Positions 12,355-30,700 are shown, numbered from the stretch's first letter. The stretch is DNA of 64,000 nucleotides from Nemopilema nomurai (GCA_003864495.1 ML133395.1:154307-218306), one strand, 5' to 3'. Made by a program: numbers and translations. The notes: generated by a model from the sequence alone, not told the origin.

Positions 12355-15049
12355 ATTCGCCAATTTTTTCCTCAACCTCAAACACACACGACCAATTGAT
12401 TACAATTTTATTTTTTCAACATTTTGTTTTAACTTGAGCGAGTGAGAGTGCCATGGCCCAATTTTGTTATCAAAAACACTATCGAAACCCTCAGAATGAA
12501 AGCCATTTAGTGAGAAACTATAGACCGATGTTATTGAGGAGTGCTGCCCTCATGTAAGGGACTGATTTTAAATTTGGTATCTTAAGGATCGTTATTGGAT
12601 GATTCCAAACATACATCAAGCATAAAGTCTTTCATAACAATACCTGGTTATTCTGCCAACCCTCAATATTCTCAAATTTTTTAACCTAACCTAATATTTT
12701 TCTTAAATCATTCCTGCCCAACACAAAAACTCTTGATAAGAAATTCACGAAGAAGCATCTAATATTTTTCTTAAATCATTCCTGCCCAACACAAAAACTC
12801 TTGATAAGAAATTCTCGAAGAAGCATACCAAATTTGTAAACCTGAAATAGTATCCATAATACAGGGCCTCCGAAAAAGGGGGTGCCACGGCCCCCGCACT
12901 TTTTTGTAAAACAATAGAGCTTTTCTAAATATCTTTTGCCATGATTGTTAAAATCTCCATTGGCCCCTCCACTTTCCAACCTGCGTCGGAGCCCCTGTAA
13001 TACATGATATCCTTCAGCCCTTTTCCTTGATAAATGCACTTTTGATGAAAAGCAAATTTCACTGTTTTTAGAAAAACTAGTTTCTACTTTGTGGAGGCAA
13101 TCGGTATCTGCGTGATGGTTATTTCACTTGCAATTTTAGTTCATTTGATCAACCAAAAAGATATTTTATACTTACAAAGAACACACAAAACTAAGCTAAA
13201 CGAACAAACATGATAGGTAATTTTGGATAACCACCTTCATTTATCCCATCAAATCAAAAGTACAACTTATTTAGAAATTGGGATAGTCCCACACAATTAC
13301 AAGGCCAACATGATTTTATATGATACATGATACAAAGCCGTGTCCATAAAATCAAATTCAGTTTATTTTGTCCAGGGGCGTAAATATTGGGAGTGGGAGG
13401 GGGGGGGTTGCCCCACCCAACATTTTGTCGGGCAAACGACAGACAAGATGTTCGCAAATCCGTAACTGTCGGGTAAAATCTTTCAGTCTACCGAAATCTT
13501 TCAAAGACTCGCTGGGTATATCGTATCGGTATACTGTTAAACTTTGAGTCCTTCTTCGTCAATATTTCGAGTAAATCACTACTTGGAGTGACTCCGCCAG
13601 CCTAAACGCCTATTAGCTAACCACTCTTGAAAACTGGCGTCGGTTCTTTGCGACCCAGTAATACATTTTTCAACATGATTTTTTCTGAATGAGTCCAGCA
13701 CCAGCATCCTTGGCCCTAGCCACCCTGGATGCCGCAACAGTCGTGTTAACAAAAAGTTAACACGACTGAACTGCAGCTTTTCTACACGTAAATGGATCTA
13801 ATAATACCCGTTTTCTCTTTTACAAGAAACCTAGATTGGGTCCTATTACTAAAAGTTTCTTAATTTTTCACTAGTTTCTAGTACTAAAAGTTTCTTATTT
13901 TTAGATAAACATCAAATTTTGCTCCTTTCCTTGTATATTAATTGTATTTAAGTTTATGACCCAACAGTAAGATTTGATATTGTATCTTTTGTTCATTATT
14001 CTAATGGAAACAGGGGTACTTTTTATCGAGACACCCGGTACAGTGTGCTTTAATTCTTGTATTATTTTCGTATTGTTACCGAGACACCCGGTACTTATTA
14101 TTTTCCTGCTCAGAAAGTCAGCTTTATTTTTTGGAGTTTCTTAAAAGTATTGATTTAGTTCTAAAAGTTTCTTAAAATCTCGGGGCCTTAGTACTAGTCT
14201 TCCTATAAACCGATTTCTTATCATAAAAGAAACGTGTAAACACTAATTGACATATGAAGAGCAAGGCATTGACTTGTAGTTCAAAGGTTAATACAAAAAC
14301 TAAACAAAAATACGTAAAAATATCAGAAAATTACAAATGCAACAAATTTCATAACTGTTTTAAAACATTGAAGGATCACCGCGAAGGCTTCTCCCATAAC
14401 AGATCTCATAACATTTTAGTCGGACAGTGGCGAAAATTATGTACATCCCCCTCCCAAAAAGAAAAATACTAGTTACTCCCCTGTCTTTGTCTCCTTTCAA
14501 CATCAAGAAAAGTAACCCTTTCCCTTCATTTACAGGTGAAAAATGTTAAAATGTTATCAATTTAAAATGCCCATGTTCACTGTTCAAAATGAGTGTGGAC
14601 TTCCAAATTTCAATTTTATGAATTTCAAATTTTCAAATAATTATGCATTACGATCTGTTTATTGTGCAAATCGTCGAGTTTTAAAAATCGTCGAGTTTTG
14701 CCTTTTCGAACTTTGTAATGACAGATCATAACTGCCATCTAGAGTTGTGCTTCCTGAATCCGAATTTCAACTTAATTTTTCGCGATCCAAGAGCTTACGA
14801 AAGGCTTGCACAGTCTGTCCAGCAAGCCACCGTTTTAAAGTCTCCAAAACACCCATCCATTATCATTTTCGAAGCATGCCGAGAGAGGAAACAAATCTAG
14901 TTTAACGTGGAACGTAAGCATTTCTCGACAACGCAAAACGATGTGGAGAATTGCGCTCATAGGCATTACCTCTACCCCTCAAAAAGCATCTTTATGAAGA
15001 TATTAATACATAGAGAGTTTTATTTCGATACTTTGAATAATCTTTTTGC
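12355..15049. other. H2B-H1 spacer, units 1 to 2
   Basis: No gene is supported. Features include a roughly 70-bp tandem duplication near 12,690-12,830 (CTTAAATCATTCCTGCCCAA twice), the three CTAAAAGTTTCTT copies near 13,850-14,180 and the paired ACACCCGGTAC motifs. The distal H1 upstream segment occurs only once here (about 14,493-14,925). Confidence 0.75.
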
Positions 15050-15277
15050 GTTATTTCAATGACTATGTGCCAATTAAAGTAGGCAAAGAAGCACAACATC
15101 GACGGCCATTTTGGCCTGAGCAGTCAGCGGTCACGTGTACTTTTGGCGCCTAGATGCAAAATGATTTTGAATCGTTGACCAAAAGTGAAGGAGGGCATCC
15201 AGTTTTGTGTCGCAGTTGCGAAGAACTTTACATTAGATTGTCGAACCATTTGCTCATTTCCAAAAAAAGCCATCGTT
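15050..15277 (+). promoter_or_regulatory. H1 promoter and 5' leader, unit 2
   Basis: Same layout as unit 1: CCAATTAA, GGCCATTTTGGCC, CACGTG and TTTTGGCGCC. The A run before the start codon has seven A in this unit against six in unit 1 and eight in unit 3. The upstream reading frame is therefore not conserved, and the MDSS start is preferred. Confidence 0.65.
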
Positions 15278-15910
15278 ATGGATTCATCTGCGGCGTCACC
15301 TAAGAAAACCAAAAAGGCAGCAGCACCCAAGAAGCCGGCTGCTCATCCTGCATACAAGGACATGATCGCGGAGGCAATCAGAAGCCTGAAGGAAAGAAAC
15401 GGCTCGTCGAGGCAGAAGATTGCCAAGTATTTGCAGGCTAATTACAAAGGCCTTGGTGATGAGAGCGCTTTGAAGAGAAACCTGAAGGCTTCCTTGAAGA
15501 AACTTGTCGCATCGGGCTCACTCGTGCAGACGAAGGGGGTGGGAGCTTCGGGGTCGTTCAAACTACCTGTCGCCGCGAAGAAAGCAGCAGCAGAAAAGAA
15601 GCCGGTCGCAGCAAAGAAAGTTGTGAAAAAGCCAGCAGCACAGGCTAAGAAGAGTACGCAGGCTAAAAAGGCCAGTACCAGCTCAGTGAAGAAGAGTCCC
15701 GCGAAAAAGAAGGCAACGACAGCGAAGAAAGCAACTGGTGCTAGCAAGTCCCCCAAGAAGCCCAAAGCTAAAGTAGCCAAGAAACCAAAGGCTGCTGCAA
15801 GCAAGAAGGCTTCGGTGGCTGGAAAGAGCAAACCGAAAAAGGCTGCAGCTAAGAAGACGGCAAAGTCACCTGCTGCAAAGAAATCCAAGGCCAGCAAGTC
15901 GAAGAACTGA
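15278..15910 (+). CDS. H1: Linker histone H1, unit 2 (intact copy)
   Basis: This is the only uninterrupted H1 in the window: 210 aa starting MDSSAASPKKTKKAAAPKKP. The winged-helix globular domain spans about residues 20-95 and ends in the β-hairpin region VQTKGVGASGSFKLP. The roughly 115-residue tail is almost entirely Lys, Ala, Pro and Ser, with repeated AKK, KKP and SPKK elements, and ends KSKASKSKN. The tail neutralises linker DNA; SPKK sites are typical targets of cyclin-dependent kinases. It lies 3 kb after the unit 1 H2B and converges on H3 across a long satellite spacer. Confidence 0.97.
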   Translation: MDSSAASPKKTKKAAAPKKPAAHPAYKDMIAEAIRSLKERNGSSRQKIAKYLQANYKGLGDESALKRNLKASLKKLVASGSLVQTKGVGASGSFKLPVAAKKAAAEKKPVAAKKVVKKPAAQAKKSTQAKKASTSSVKKSPAKKKATTAKKATGASKSPKKPKAKVAKKPKAAASKKASVAGKSKPKKAAAKKTAKSPAAKKSKASKSKN

Positions 15911-15965
15911 GGGCTCAGTTCTCCAGACATGTTCGTCTTAGTGCGCCATCCTGTCCATGCAAAAC

Positions 15966-15981
15966 AGCTTTTTTAAAAGCT
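15966..15981 (+). terminator. Histone 3' stem-loop, H1 unit 2
   Basis: AGCTTT/AAAGCT stem, TTTA loop, ACCAAA downstream, 55 bases after the stop. Confidence 0.9.
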
Positions 15982-15989
15982 ACCAAATA

Positions 15990-21873
<5,884 letters not shown>

Positions 21874-21939
21874 ATTGATGTTGCTGGTCCTTCCTGTCCG
21901 GCAACCAAGATTCGTCCAAGTGCAAGCACACAGAAAAAC

Positions 21940-21955
21940 AGCTTTTTTAAAAGCT
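21940..21955 (+). terminator. Histone 3' stem-loop, H4 unit 2
   Basis: AGCTTT/AAAGCT stem with TTTA loop, ACCAAA downstream. Confidence 0.9.
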
Positions 21956-21959
21956 ACCA

Positions 21960-23421
21960 AAAATGCCAAAGTTGCCTGATTTGGGCCTCGTAGCTTCACA
22001 CGATTTCAAATTTTGTTTTTCTGCTTTACGTTCAGTAGCTACATTTCGTCAATTTATACTTCTACCCGTTGGTTCGATTGAAACTACCGAATCTGGTCCT
22101 GCATATTGCCTTGTTGTTCGTTGTGCCAGTAGATTAGTCAAACTTTCCTTCCTTTGAAGAAAACAGTAAACAAGCCCGTTTCTAGTCACATAATGTGTCG
22201 GGTCAGGTATTGATAAACTTGATTCTAAATTACTCCATCGTATCGTTGGGGAATTTTTTCCTTATTTGTCAGAGGTTCAACTGTCTATCGTCCTTCATAG
22301 TTGCCTGTAGGTAGAAAATAATTCACTTAGCAGACTATATTGAGATATATATTGGCTTTTCGGGATTGAGTTCGCGATACCAAGACCAACAACTACTTTT
22401 TCTACAAATTGCCACGGATTTGTACTCTAGAATTGTATTCCACATCTCAGATTGAAAAAGCCCCTTTTCACCACAGCTTTTCGATTTGCTTCAAGAGATG
22501 TGAATAAAGTTCTCATTCCTATCATTCTAGAACCAAGTTTCTAAAAGGTCGTAATTTTTGTGTGTTGTTGTGAAGACAAACAATTTCAAAAAACTAAATT
22601 CTCTGAAAGTTATCAATCTAGGACTTGATTTTGATATTTTACTATGATTTTATAACCAACGTTAAGACAGTTTACCACATGTTGATATTGAATTGATGTA
22701 AAGCAAAGTTGAAATTCTGTATTATCAATAAATAGGTAGTTTTGACTTGATTCTGATTCCTAGTGTTTAGTAATTTTCATTAAGAGTTGTAAAGGGAGCT
22801 TCTTTTGCTATCATTCCATAGAATCAACCAATACTTTCATCATATGTCCAGTGATGTAAAAGAAAGTTAAAACATTGTAGTGCTACAAAATAACAAGCAG
22901 TGTTATATTTTGGTTTGGATAACCTTTTTGAGATTGTTCATTAAAACATGCAAAAGAAGCTTCCTCCTACATCATTTTTGAGGGAAAAGTTAAGCATTTC
23001 TTTAATGTAAAACAAAGTGAAAATATTGTATTCCAACGAAACAAGCAGTGTTCTATTAGCACTTGTTTACTTTGTTTGACTTTCCATCAAATCTTGTAAA
23101 GGAAGCTGCTTTTTTATCATTCTAGTCTCAATAACCAAGCATTTCTTCATATGTTGGTGAAGTTTAATGTAAGATGAAGTGAAAACATTGTACGAATTTT
23201 CCTAGTTACAACTCTCCTGGAGGGTTCTCGCCCAATACCGACCCTAAAATGCCCATTATGAAGTACACATAACAACAACGAGAAATGTCGAAAAAAATGT
23301 ACCGGCACAAGTATGGAGGAAGGAAAACCTCGTAAACCAGCAACTAGAAATTGGTATTCTATGAGTAAGTAAGAATGTCGTGTGTGTCACAAGAAGGTAA
23401 ACCAATTTTAGCATCTTTGGT
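21960..23421. other. H4-H2A spacer, unit 2
   Basis: No gene is seen. A divergent stretch after H4 (about 22,020-22,400) is followed by the segment shared with H1-H3 spacers, a short satellite block, and the conserved CTCTCCTGGAGGGTTCTCG region near 23,210. Confidence 0.7.
22650..23190. repeat. Short block of the ~160-bp satellite between H4 and H2A, unit 2
   Basis: Three to four degenerate monomers match the unit 1 block in order and content. Confidence 0.75.
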
Positions 23422-23437
23422 GGTTTTTAAAAAAACC
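23422..23437 (-). terminator. Histone 3' stem-loop, H2A unit 2
   Basis: Minus-strand GGTTTT/AAAACC stem with TTTA loop, about 50 bases after the stop. It is identical to the H3-type stem. Unit 1 H2A lacks it at the matching position. Confidence 0.9.
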
Positions 23438-23486
23438 GTTTTTCAATGCATAGATAACCAGAGATGGCCAACCGAAGCGAAGTGAC

Positions 23487-23870
23487 TTATGACTTGGCGG
23501 CCTTCGTCTCAGTCTTCTTTGGAAGAAGCACTGCCTGAATGTTGGGCAAGACACCACCCTGTGCAATGGTGACCCCACTCAGCAACTTGTTCAACTCCTC
23601 GTCGTTCCTGATGGCGAGCTGCAAGTGACGAGGGATGATTCTTGACTTCTTGTTGTCTCTTGCTGCATTGCCAGCCAACTCCAAGATTTCTGCAGACAGA
23701 TACTCGAGTACGGCTGCCAAATAGACGGGAGCCCCAGAGCCAACTCGCTCGGCATAGTTGCCCTTCCTCAACAATCGGTGGATACGTCCGACTGGAAACT
23801 GTAATCCAGCTCTGGATGTCCTAGATCTCGCCTTAGCCTTGGCTTTTCCACCTTTTCCACGTCCAGACAT
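23487..23870 (-). CDS. H2A: Histone H2A, unit 2
   Basis: Intact 127-aa H2A, identical in translation to unit 1. The ATG is chosen at MSGRGKGG because the longer in-frame extension lies in the promoter and differs in length and sequence between units. The 5' leader here has TTGACTTGAC where unit 1 has a single TTGAC. A 3' stem-loop is present, so this copy should be processed normally. Confidence 0.98.
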   Translation of the reverse strand: MSGRGKGGKAKAKARSRTSRAGLQFPVGRIHRLLRKGNYAERVGSGAPVYLAAVLEYLSAEILELAGNAARDNKKSRIIPRHLQLAIRNDEELNKLLSGVTIAQGGVLPNIQAVLLPKKTETKAAKS

Positions 23871-24205
23871 GATTGCTATAATAACAGATTTTCTAATCGA
23901 GTTGACTTGACTGCGAAAGTGCAAGGGAACGATTGCTAGTAGTACCCGCCAAAAGCAACATTTCAAAGCGGCATTCATTCGAAACGCGCCAATCGTCGCC
24001 TGCTCGAGTCGGCCATTTCGACGAACCAGGCGAAGACAGCCAATCGGCTGCGACCCTGGTCGGTCACGCGGTCTTCGGGCTCATTCTCGATGGCAAGGCG
24101 AGCTGGACTCAAATAAAGCAAGCGTGCCTTGGCGCCAAACCATCAAACCAACTTGCTTGTCTCGAATTTAGAGTTGAGTGAATTTTTAAGAGAAAAGTCG
24201 CAAAC
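23871..24205. promoter_or_regulatory. Divergent H2A/H2B promoter, unit 2
   Basis: The 335-bp interval has the CCAAT boxes, CAAATAAAG and GGCGCCAAA of unit 1, and contains small insertions in the H2A leader that unit 1 lacks. Confidence 0.72.
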
Positions 24206-24613
24206 ATGTCTGACGCCCCAGCTAAAGGAGGAAAACAGGCCCCGAAGGTCGCCAAGAAGGGAGAGAAGAAAGCAGGAGTTGGTAAAAAGGGTGGCAAGGC
24301 CGGCTCAGGAGAAAAGAAAAGGACGAAGAAGCGCAAGGAAAGCTACTCTATCTACATCTACAAGGTGCTCAAACAAGTCCACCCTGACACGGGAATTTCC
24401 AGCAAGGCCATGAGCATCATGAACTCGTTTGTCAACGACATTTTCGAGAGGATCGCTCAAGAAGCCTCGCGACTTGCCCACTACAACAAGAAGGCGACGA
24501 TCACTTCGAGGGAAATCCAGACATCTGTCCGACTTCTCCTTCCCGGTGAACTTGCCAAGCATGCTGTCAGCGAGGGCACCAAGGCCGTCACCAAGTACAC
24601 GTCCAGCAAGTAA
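24206..24613 (+). CDS. H2B: Histone H2B, unit 2
   Basis: Intact 135-aa H2B with the same long Lys/Gly tail and histone fold as unit 1. The coding region differs from unit 1 by a few silent changes, for instance in the PKV and SRE codons. It pairs divergently with an intact H2A, so this H2A/H2B pair should supply balanced dimers. Confidence 0.99.
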   Translation: MSDAPAKGGKQAPKVAKKGEKKAGVGKKGGKAGSGEKKRTKKRKESYSIYIYKVLKQVHPDTGISSKAMSIMNSFVNDIFERIAQEASRLAHYNKKATITSREIQTSVRLLLPGELAKHAVSEGTKAVTKYTSSK

Positions 24614-24675
24614 ACCACTTGGGCTGCCCTGGAGAGTTTGCTTCATTCTGCTCTCAAACGGTCGACATAAAAAAC

Positions 24676-24691
24676 AGCTTTTTTAAAAGCT
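24676..24691 (+). terminator. Histone 3' stem-loop, H2B unit 2
   Basis: AGCTTT/AAAGCT stem with TTTA loop, ACCAAA after. Confidence 0.9.
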
Positions 24692-24699
24692 ACCAAATT

Positions 24700-26779
24700 C
24701 GCCAATTTTTTCCTCAACCAAAACACACACGACCAATTTGTTTACCATTTTATTTTTTCAACATTTTGTTTTAACTTGAGCGAGTGAGAGTGCCATAGCC
24801 CAATTTTGTTATCAAAAACACTATCGAAACCCTCAGAATGAAAGCCATTCTATAAATGACTGATTTTAGGGCTGCCCTCATGTATAGGACTGATTTTAAA
24901 ATTGGTATCTTGAGGATCCTTATTGTATGATTCCAAACACACATCAAGCATAAAGTCTTTCATAACAATATTCTGCCAACCCTCAATATTCTCAAATTTT
25001 TTAACCTAACCTAATATCATTCGTAAATCATTCTTGCCCAACACACAAATTCTTGATAAGAAATTCTCTAAGGAGCATACAAATTTGTTTACCAGAAATT
25101 TTTTAACCTAACCTAATATCATTCGTAAATCATTCTTGCCCAACACACAAATTCTTGATAAGAAATTCTCCTAGGAGCATACAAATTTGTTTACCAGAAA
25201 TAGTAACAATAATACATGAAACCTTTCAGCCTTTTTCCTTGGCATATGCTCTTTTGATGAAAAGCAAAATTCACTGTTTTTAGAAAAAACAGGTTTCCAC
25301 TTTGTGGAGGCAATCTGTATATGCTTGATGGTTATTTCACTTGCCCCAATATATTTTCAGTGCTTGCATAGAACACACAAAACTAAACTAACAAACATGA
25401 CATGTAATTCTGGATAACCACTTTCATTTACCCAATTAAATCAGAAATACATCTTATTTATAAAACGTATTTGATAATTATGAATAATGATAATGAATTG
25501 ATCTAATAATACCCGTTTTCTCTTTAATAAGAAACCTGAATGGGTCCTATTACTAAAAGTTTCTTAATTTTTCTCTAGTTTCTAGTACTAAAAGTTTCTT
25601 ATTTTTAGTTTCTTCCCTTGTATATTAATTGTATTATAGTTTATGACACAACAGTAAGATTTGATAGTGTATCTTTTGTTCATTATTCTTATCGAAACAG
25701 GGATACTTTTTATCAAGACACCCGGTACAGTGTGCTTTAATTCTTGTATTATTTTCATATTGTTACCGAGACTCCCAGTACTTATTATTTTCCGGCTCAG
25801 AAAGTCAGCCTTATTTTTTCGGAGTTTCTTAAATATATTGATTTAGTTCTAAAAGTTTCTTAAATTTTTGGAGCTTTAGTACTAGGTTTCTTATAAACCG
25901 ATTTCCTATCATAAAAGAAACGTGTTATCACTGATTGATACATGAAGAGCAAGGCATTGACATTTGGTTCAAAGGTCAAAAAAAAACTAAACAAAAATAA
26001 GTAAAAATATCAGACAATTACAAATGCAACAAATTTCATAGCGGTTTTAAAACATAGAAGGAACACCGCGAAGGCTTCTCCCATAACAGATCCCATAACA
26101 TTTTAGTCGGGTAGTGGCGCAAATGTCGGGCAAAATATTATGTACACCCCCCCCCCCCAAAAAATACCAGTTACTCCCTGTTTTTGTCTCCTTTCAACAT
26201 CAAGAAAAGCCAGCCTTTCCTTTTACCCTTTCACATATGCGGGTTACATTTCTCACCTTCATTTACAGGTGAAAAATGTAAAAATGTTATCAGTTTAAAA
26301 TGCCAATATTCATTGTTCAAAATGAGTGTGGACTTCCAAATTTCAATTTTATGAATTTCAAATTTTCAAACAATTTTGCATTACGATCTATTTATGGTGC
26401 AAATCGTCAGATTTGTCAAAATCAGCTTCGTTTTGCCTTTTCGAACTTTGTAATGACAGATCATCTGCATCAAGACTTGTGCTTCCTCAATCCGAATTTC
26501 AACTTAATTTTTCGCGATCAAAGAGCTTACGAAAGGCTTGCACAGTCTGTCCAGCAAGCCACTATTTGAAAGTCTCCAAAACATCAATCCATTATCATTT
26601 TCGAAGCATGCCGAGGGAGGAAACAAATCTAGTTTAACGTGGAACGAAAGCATTTCCAACAACGCAACACGATGTGGAGAATTGCGCTCATAGGCATTAC
26701 CTGTACCCCTCAAAAAGCATCTTTATAAAGAAATGCATACATAGACAATTTAGTTTCGATACTTTGAATAATCTTTTTG
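24700..26779. other. H2B-H1 spacer, units 2 to 3
   Basis: No gene is supported. This is the shortest of the complete H2B-H1 spacers. Unlike its neighbours it lacks the GGTGCCACGG segment. It carries a roughly 103-bp tandem duplication at about 24,997-25,201, and has the CTAAAAGTTTCTT copies, the paired CCCGGTAC-like motif and a C run near 26,148. The distal H1 segment occurs once (about 26,187-26,645). Confidence 0.75.
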
Positions 26780-26999
26780 CGTTATTTTAATGTCTATGGT
26801 CCAATTAATGTAGGCAAAGAAGCACAACATCGACGGCCATTTGGTCAGCGGTCACGTGTACTTTTGGCGCCTAGATGCAAAATGATTTTGAATCGTTGAC
26901 CGAAAGTGAAGGAGGGCATCCAGTTTTGTGTCGCAGTTGCGAAGAAGTTTACGTTAGATTGTCGAACCACTTGCTCATTTCCAAAAAAAAGCCATCGTT
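26780..26999 (+). promoter_or_regulatory. H1 promoter and 5' leader, unit 3 (short deletion)
   Basis: CACGTG and TTTTGGCGCC are retained, but about ten bases around the GGCCATTTTGGCC inverted pair are missing compared with the other units. The A run before the ATG has eight A. Confidence 0.65.
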
Positions 27000-27631
27000 A
27001 TGGATTCATCTGCGGCGTCACCCAAGAAAGCCAAAAAGGCAGCAGCACCCAAGAAGCCGGCTGCTCATCCTGCATACAAGGACATGATCGCGGAGGCAAT
27101 CAGAAGCCTGAAGGAAAGAAACGGCTCGTCGAGGCAGAAGATTGCCAAGTATTTGCAGGCTAATTACAAAGGCCTTGGTGATGAGAGCGCTTTGAAGAGA
27201 AACCTGAAGGCTTCCTTGAAGAAACTTGTCGCATCGGGCTCACTCGTGCAGACGAAGGGGTGGGAGCTTCGGGGTCGTTCAAGCTACCTGTCGCCGCGAA
27301 GAAAGCAGCAGCAGAAAAGAAGCCGGTCGCAGCAAAGAAAGCTGTGAAAAAGCCAGCAGCACAGGCTAAGAAGAGTACGCAGGCTAAAAAGGCCAGTACC
27401 AGCTCAGTGAAGAAGAGTCCCGCGAAAAAGAAGGCAACGACAGCGAAGAAAGCAACTGGTGCTAGCAAGTCCCCCAAGAAGCCCAAAGCTAAAGTAGCCA
27501 AGAAACCAAAGGCTGCTGCAAGCAAGAAGGCTTCGGTGGTTGGAAAGAGCAAACCGAAAAAGGCTGCAGCTAAGAAGACGGCAAAGTCACCTGCTGCAAA
27601 GAAATCCAAGGCCAGCAAGTCGAAGAACTGA
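27000..27631 (+). pseudogene. H1: Linker histone H1, unit 3, frame-disrupted
   Basis: This H1 copy has an intact globular domain up to LVQTKG. One G is missing from the five-G run at about 27,256-27,260, so the frame changes slightly earlier than in unit 1 and reads WELRGRSSYLSPRRK before stopping at 27347. The Lys-rich tail frame is otherwise open to the normal stop at 27631. The span of 632 nt again shows a single-base loss. Downstream stem-loop and flanks are normal. Confidence 0.85.
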
Positions 27632-27686
27632 GGGCTCAGTTCTCCAGACATGTTCGTCTTAGTGCGCCATCCTGTCCATGCAAAAC

Positions 27687-27702
27687 AGCTTTTTTAAAAG
27701 CT
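27687..27702 (+). terminator. Histone 3' stem-loop, H1 unit 3
   Basis: AGCTTT/AAAGCT stem with TTTA loop, ACCAAA downstream. Confidence 0.9.
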
Positions 27703-27709
27703 ACCAAAT

Positions 27710-30700
27710 AGTTGGATATCTTGTCTTGACAAGCCTTGTTGGCTGCATCGATCACTCGAATTTTCAATGGCTTGTTTGCTTTCTGCGTAGACCAACCCAA
27801 CATTAAAATGAGCATACCTATAGCTTAAATGGTTACTGATTGTTTCAGCTTAACCATAACTGTGATCTGAAGGTTTCCGTCCAGAAACTCTGAAACATGT
27901 GGTGGGTTGGCTTGGTAACATTTAGAGAAGCTTTTTAATACTGTGGTTCTGTAATGCATGCAAAATAAGTTTTGAAAGAAGCAACTTGAGACTTGTCTTT
28001 GAACACTGTGAATATTAGTTTTTATTGGGAAGTGAAAGAGCATTATATTCAAAAATGAAGGCTCAACCTATTTACCATAACCTGTGTCAGGCTCAACCTC
28101 TTTTCTGGTAGGTAAAGTTAAATTTTTAACACACTGTTTTCATAAAACCAGCAGTTCTGGACTCTTTGTTAGCAATAAAATGTGTGGAATTCAAATGAAT
28201 AGTGACTTAGAAAGTTTTCCATCCAATCTGACAAAAGTGAATTTTGGGACACTTTTTGAAACACTTTCTCACCACAGCTTCTCGATTTGCTTTAAGAGAT
28301 GTGAATAAAGTTCTCATTCCTATCATTCTTGGACCAGATTTCTAAAATTTCAGCAAAGTTTGGTATTGTTGTGAAGACAAACAATTTCAAAAAACTAAAT
28401 TCCCTGAAAGCTATCAATCTAGGACTTGATTTTGATATTTTACTATTATCTTATAACCAGCATTAAAACAATTTACCATGTGTTGATGTTGAATTGATGT
28501 AAAACAAAGTTTAAATTCTGCATTCTCAATAAAAAGATAGTTTTGACTTGCACCTGATTCCTAGTGTTTAGTAATTTTCATTAAGAGTTGTAAAGGGAGC
28601 TTCTTTTGCTATCATTTCATCAAATCAACCAATACTTTCATCATATGTCCAGTGATGTAAAAGAAAGTTAAAACGCTGTAGTAATCCAAATGGCAAGCAG
28701 TTTTATAGTTTGGTTTGATACTTTTTGAGGTTTTCATCAAGATTTGCATAGGAAGCTTCTTTTAGTAGAATCATTCCAAAATCAACAACAAGCAATTCAT
28801 CATATATTGGTGTTGTTTGATGTAAAACAGTCCAGTGAAAATAGTCCATTTCCATAAAACAAGCATTGTTTTATTCTTGGGTTTTATAACTTTTTGAGAT
28901 TGTTCATCAAAAGATGTAAAAGAAGCTTCCTCCTCTATCATTATTGAGGGAAAAGTTAAGCATTTCATTATATGATAGTGTTGTTTGATGTAAAATAAAG
29001 TGAAAACATTGTATTCCAATAAAACAAGCAGTGTTTTATTACGACTTATTACCTTTGTTTGATTTTTCACCAAGTCTTGACTCATCATTCTAGACTCAAT
29101 AACCTAGGATTTCTTTGTACCTTTATGCAGTTTGATGTAAAATGAAGTGAAAACACTGTATTTCCATGAAATAAGCAAGGTTGCACTTGGGTTTGATAAC
29201 TTTTTTATGGTTCTTTATAAAGGGTTTTAGAGTAAGCTTTTGTGCAATCATGCCAAAAACAACAATCAAACAGTTTGTCATATGATTGTGTTGTTGATTC
29301 AAAACAAAGTTAAAATTCTGTATTCTTATTAAGCATTTTGATTTGATTTGGATTCCTAGTGTTGGGTGATTTTCATCAAGAGTTGTAAAGAAAGCTTACT
29401 TTGCTATCATTCCAGAATCAATAATCATACATTTCATCATATGTTGGTGCTATTTGCGAGTAAAATATGAAGAACTGCAGTTCCATAAAGCAAGCAGTGT
29501 TATACTTAAGCTTGATAACTTTTTGTGGTTCTTCTTCAGGACATGGAAAGAATTCTTCTTTTTAAATCATTCTGGATTCAATAACCAAGTATTTAGGATA
29601 TAAAAGTGGTTTTTTATGTTAAACAAAATAAAAATACTGCTTTCCCAGAAATCAAGTAGTATTATTCTTGGGTCTGACAATTTTTTAAGATTCTTCATCT
29701 AAACATGCATAGAAAGCGTCTTTTGATATCATTCCAGAATCAATAATCAAGCACTTCTTCATATGAAAGTGTTCTTTTTGTAAAACAGAAAGAAAATGCT
29801 GAATCTCCAAAAACAAGAAGTTTTTCTTAGGTCTGACAACTTTTTGATGTTCTTCTTCAAGACATGCAAAGCCAGCTTCTTTGATATCATTCCCGAATCC
29901 ATAATGAAGCAATTCATCATGATGTATGTTGTTTGATTTAAAGTTAAATTATGTATTCTTATCAGACAAGCAGTTTTGATTTGATTTAGATTCCCAGTGT
30001 TGGGTAATTTTCATCAAGAGTTGTAAAGGAGTTTCTTTTTATATAATTTCATAATCATCATCAATGTTTCATCATTTGTTGGTGTTCTTTAATGTTGAAC
30101 AGAGTATAAACACTGTTTTGACATAAATCAAGCAGTGTTATGTTAGGAATTGTTTATTTTGTTTGATTTTCATCAAGAGTTGTAGAGGAATCTGCTTTTC
30201 CATCATTCTAGGCTCAATAACCAAGCATTTGTTCATATGTTGGTGCTGTTTGATCTAAAGTAAAGAGAAAAAACTGTTTTCCCTTTAAATAAGCAGGGTT
30301 ATATTGGGTTTGATAACTTTTTTAAGATTCTTTATCTAAAGTTTTAGAAAAAGCTCTTTTGCTAGCATTCTAGACTAAAAAATCAAGCATTTTATCGCAT
30401 GTTTTTGGGATAATAAAAGTAAAAGTACTGTAGTTAAATAAAACAAGCAGTGTTATACTTGAGTTTGACAACTTTTGAGGTTCTTGATAAAGAGTTTCAA
30501 AGTAAGCTTCATTTGTAATCATGGCAAAATCAATAATCAAACAATTCACCATTTGACAGTGTTGTTTGATTTAAAACAAGTTAAAATTCTATATTCTCAT
30601 TGACAAGTAGTTTTGATTTGGATTCCTAGTGTTGGGTTATTTTCATCAAGATCTGTAAAGGAAGCTTCTTTTTATATAATTTCATGATCATCAATCAATG

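Noticed and set aside
15185..15277. In-frame extension of H1 upstream of MDSS (MKEGIQFCVAVAKN...)
   Set aside because: The A run just before MDSS has 6, 7, 8 and 7 bases in the four units, so the upstream frame is not conserved. Linker histones start near MDSS-type residues, and the stretch overlaps the leader.
15442..15930. Phe/Ala/Leu-rich antisense frame over H1 resembling a membrane protein
   Set aside because: It is the complement of Lys/Ala codons of the H1 tail, which yields Phe and Ala runs; no independent signal is present.
25005..25020. Telomere-like TTAACCTAACCTAAT
   Set aside because: Only two short copies, not a tandem telomeric array.
28771..29088. Repeated short proteins in the H1-H3 spacers with recurring FYIKQH and MMNCL-like phrases
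   Set aside because: They arise from the ~160-bp satellite, whose period leaves frames open by chance. Frames drift and break between units.
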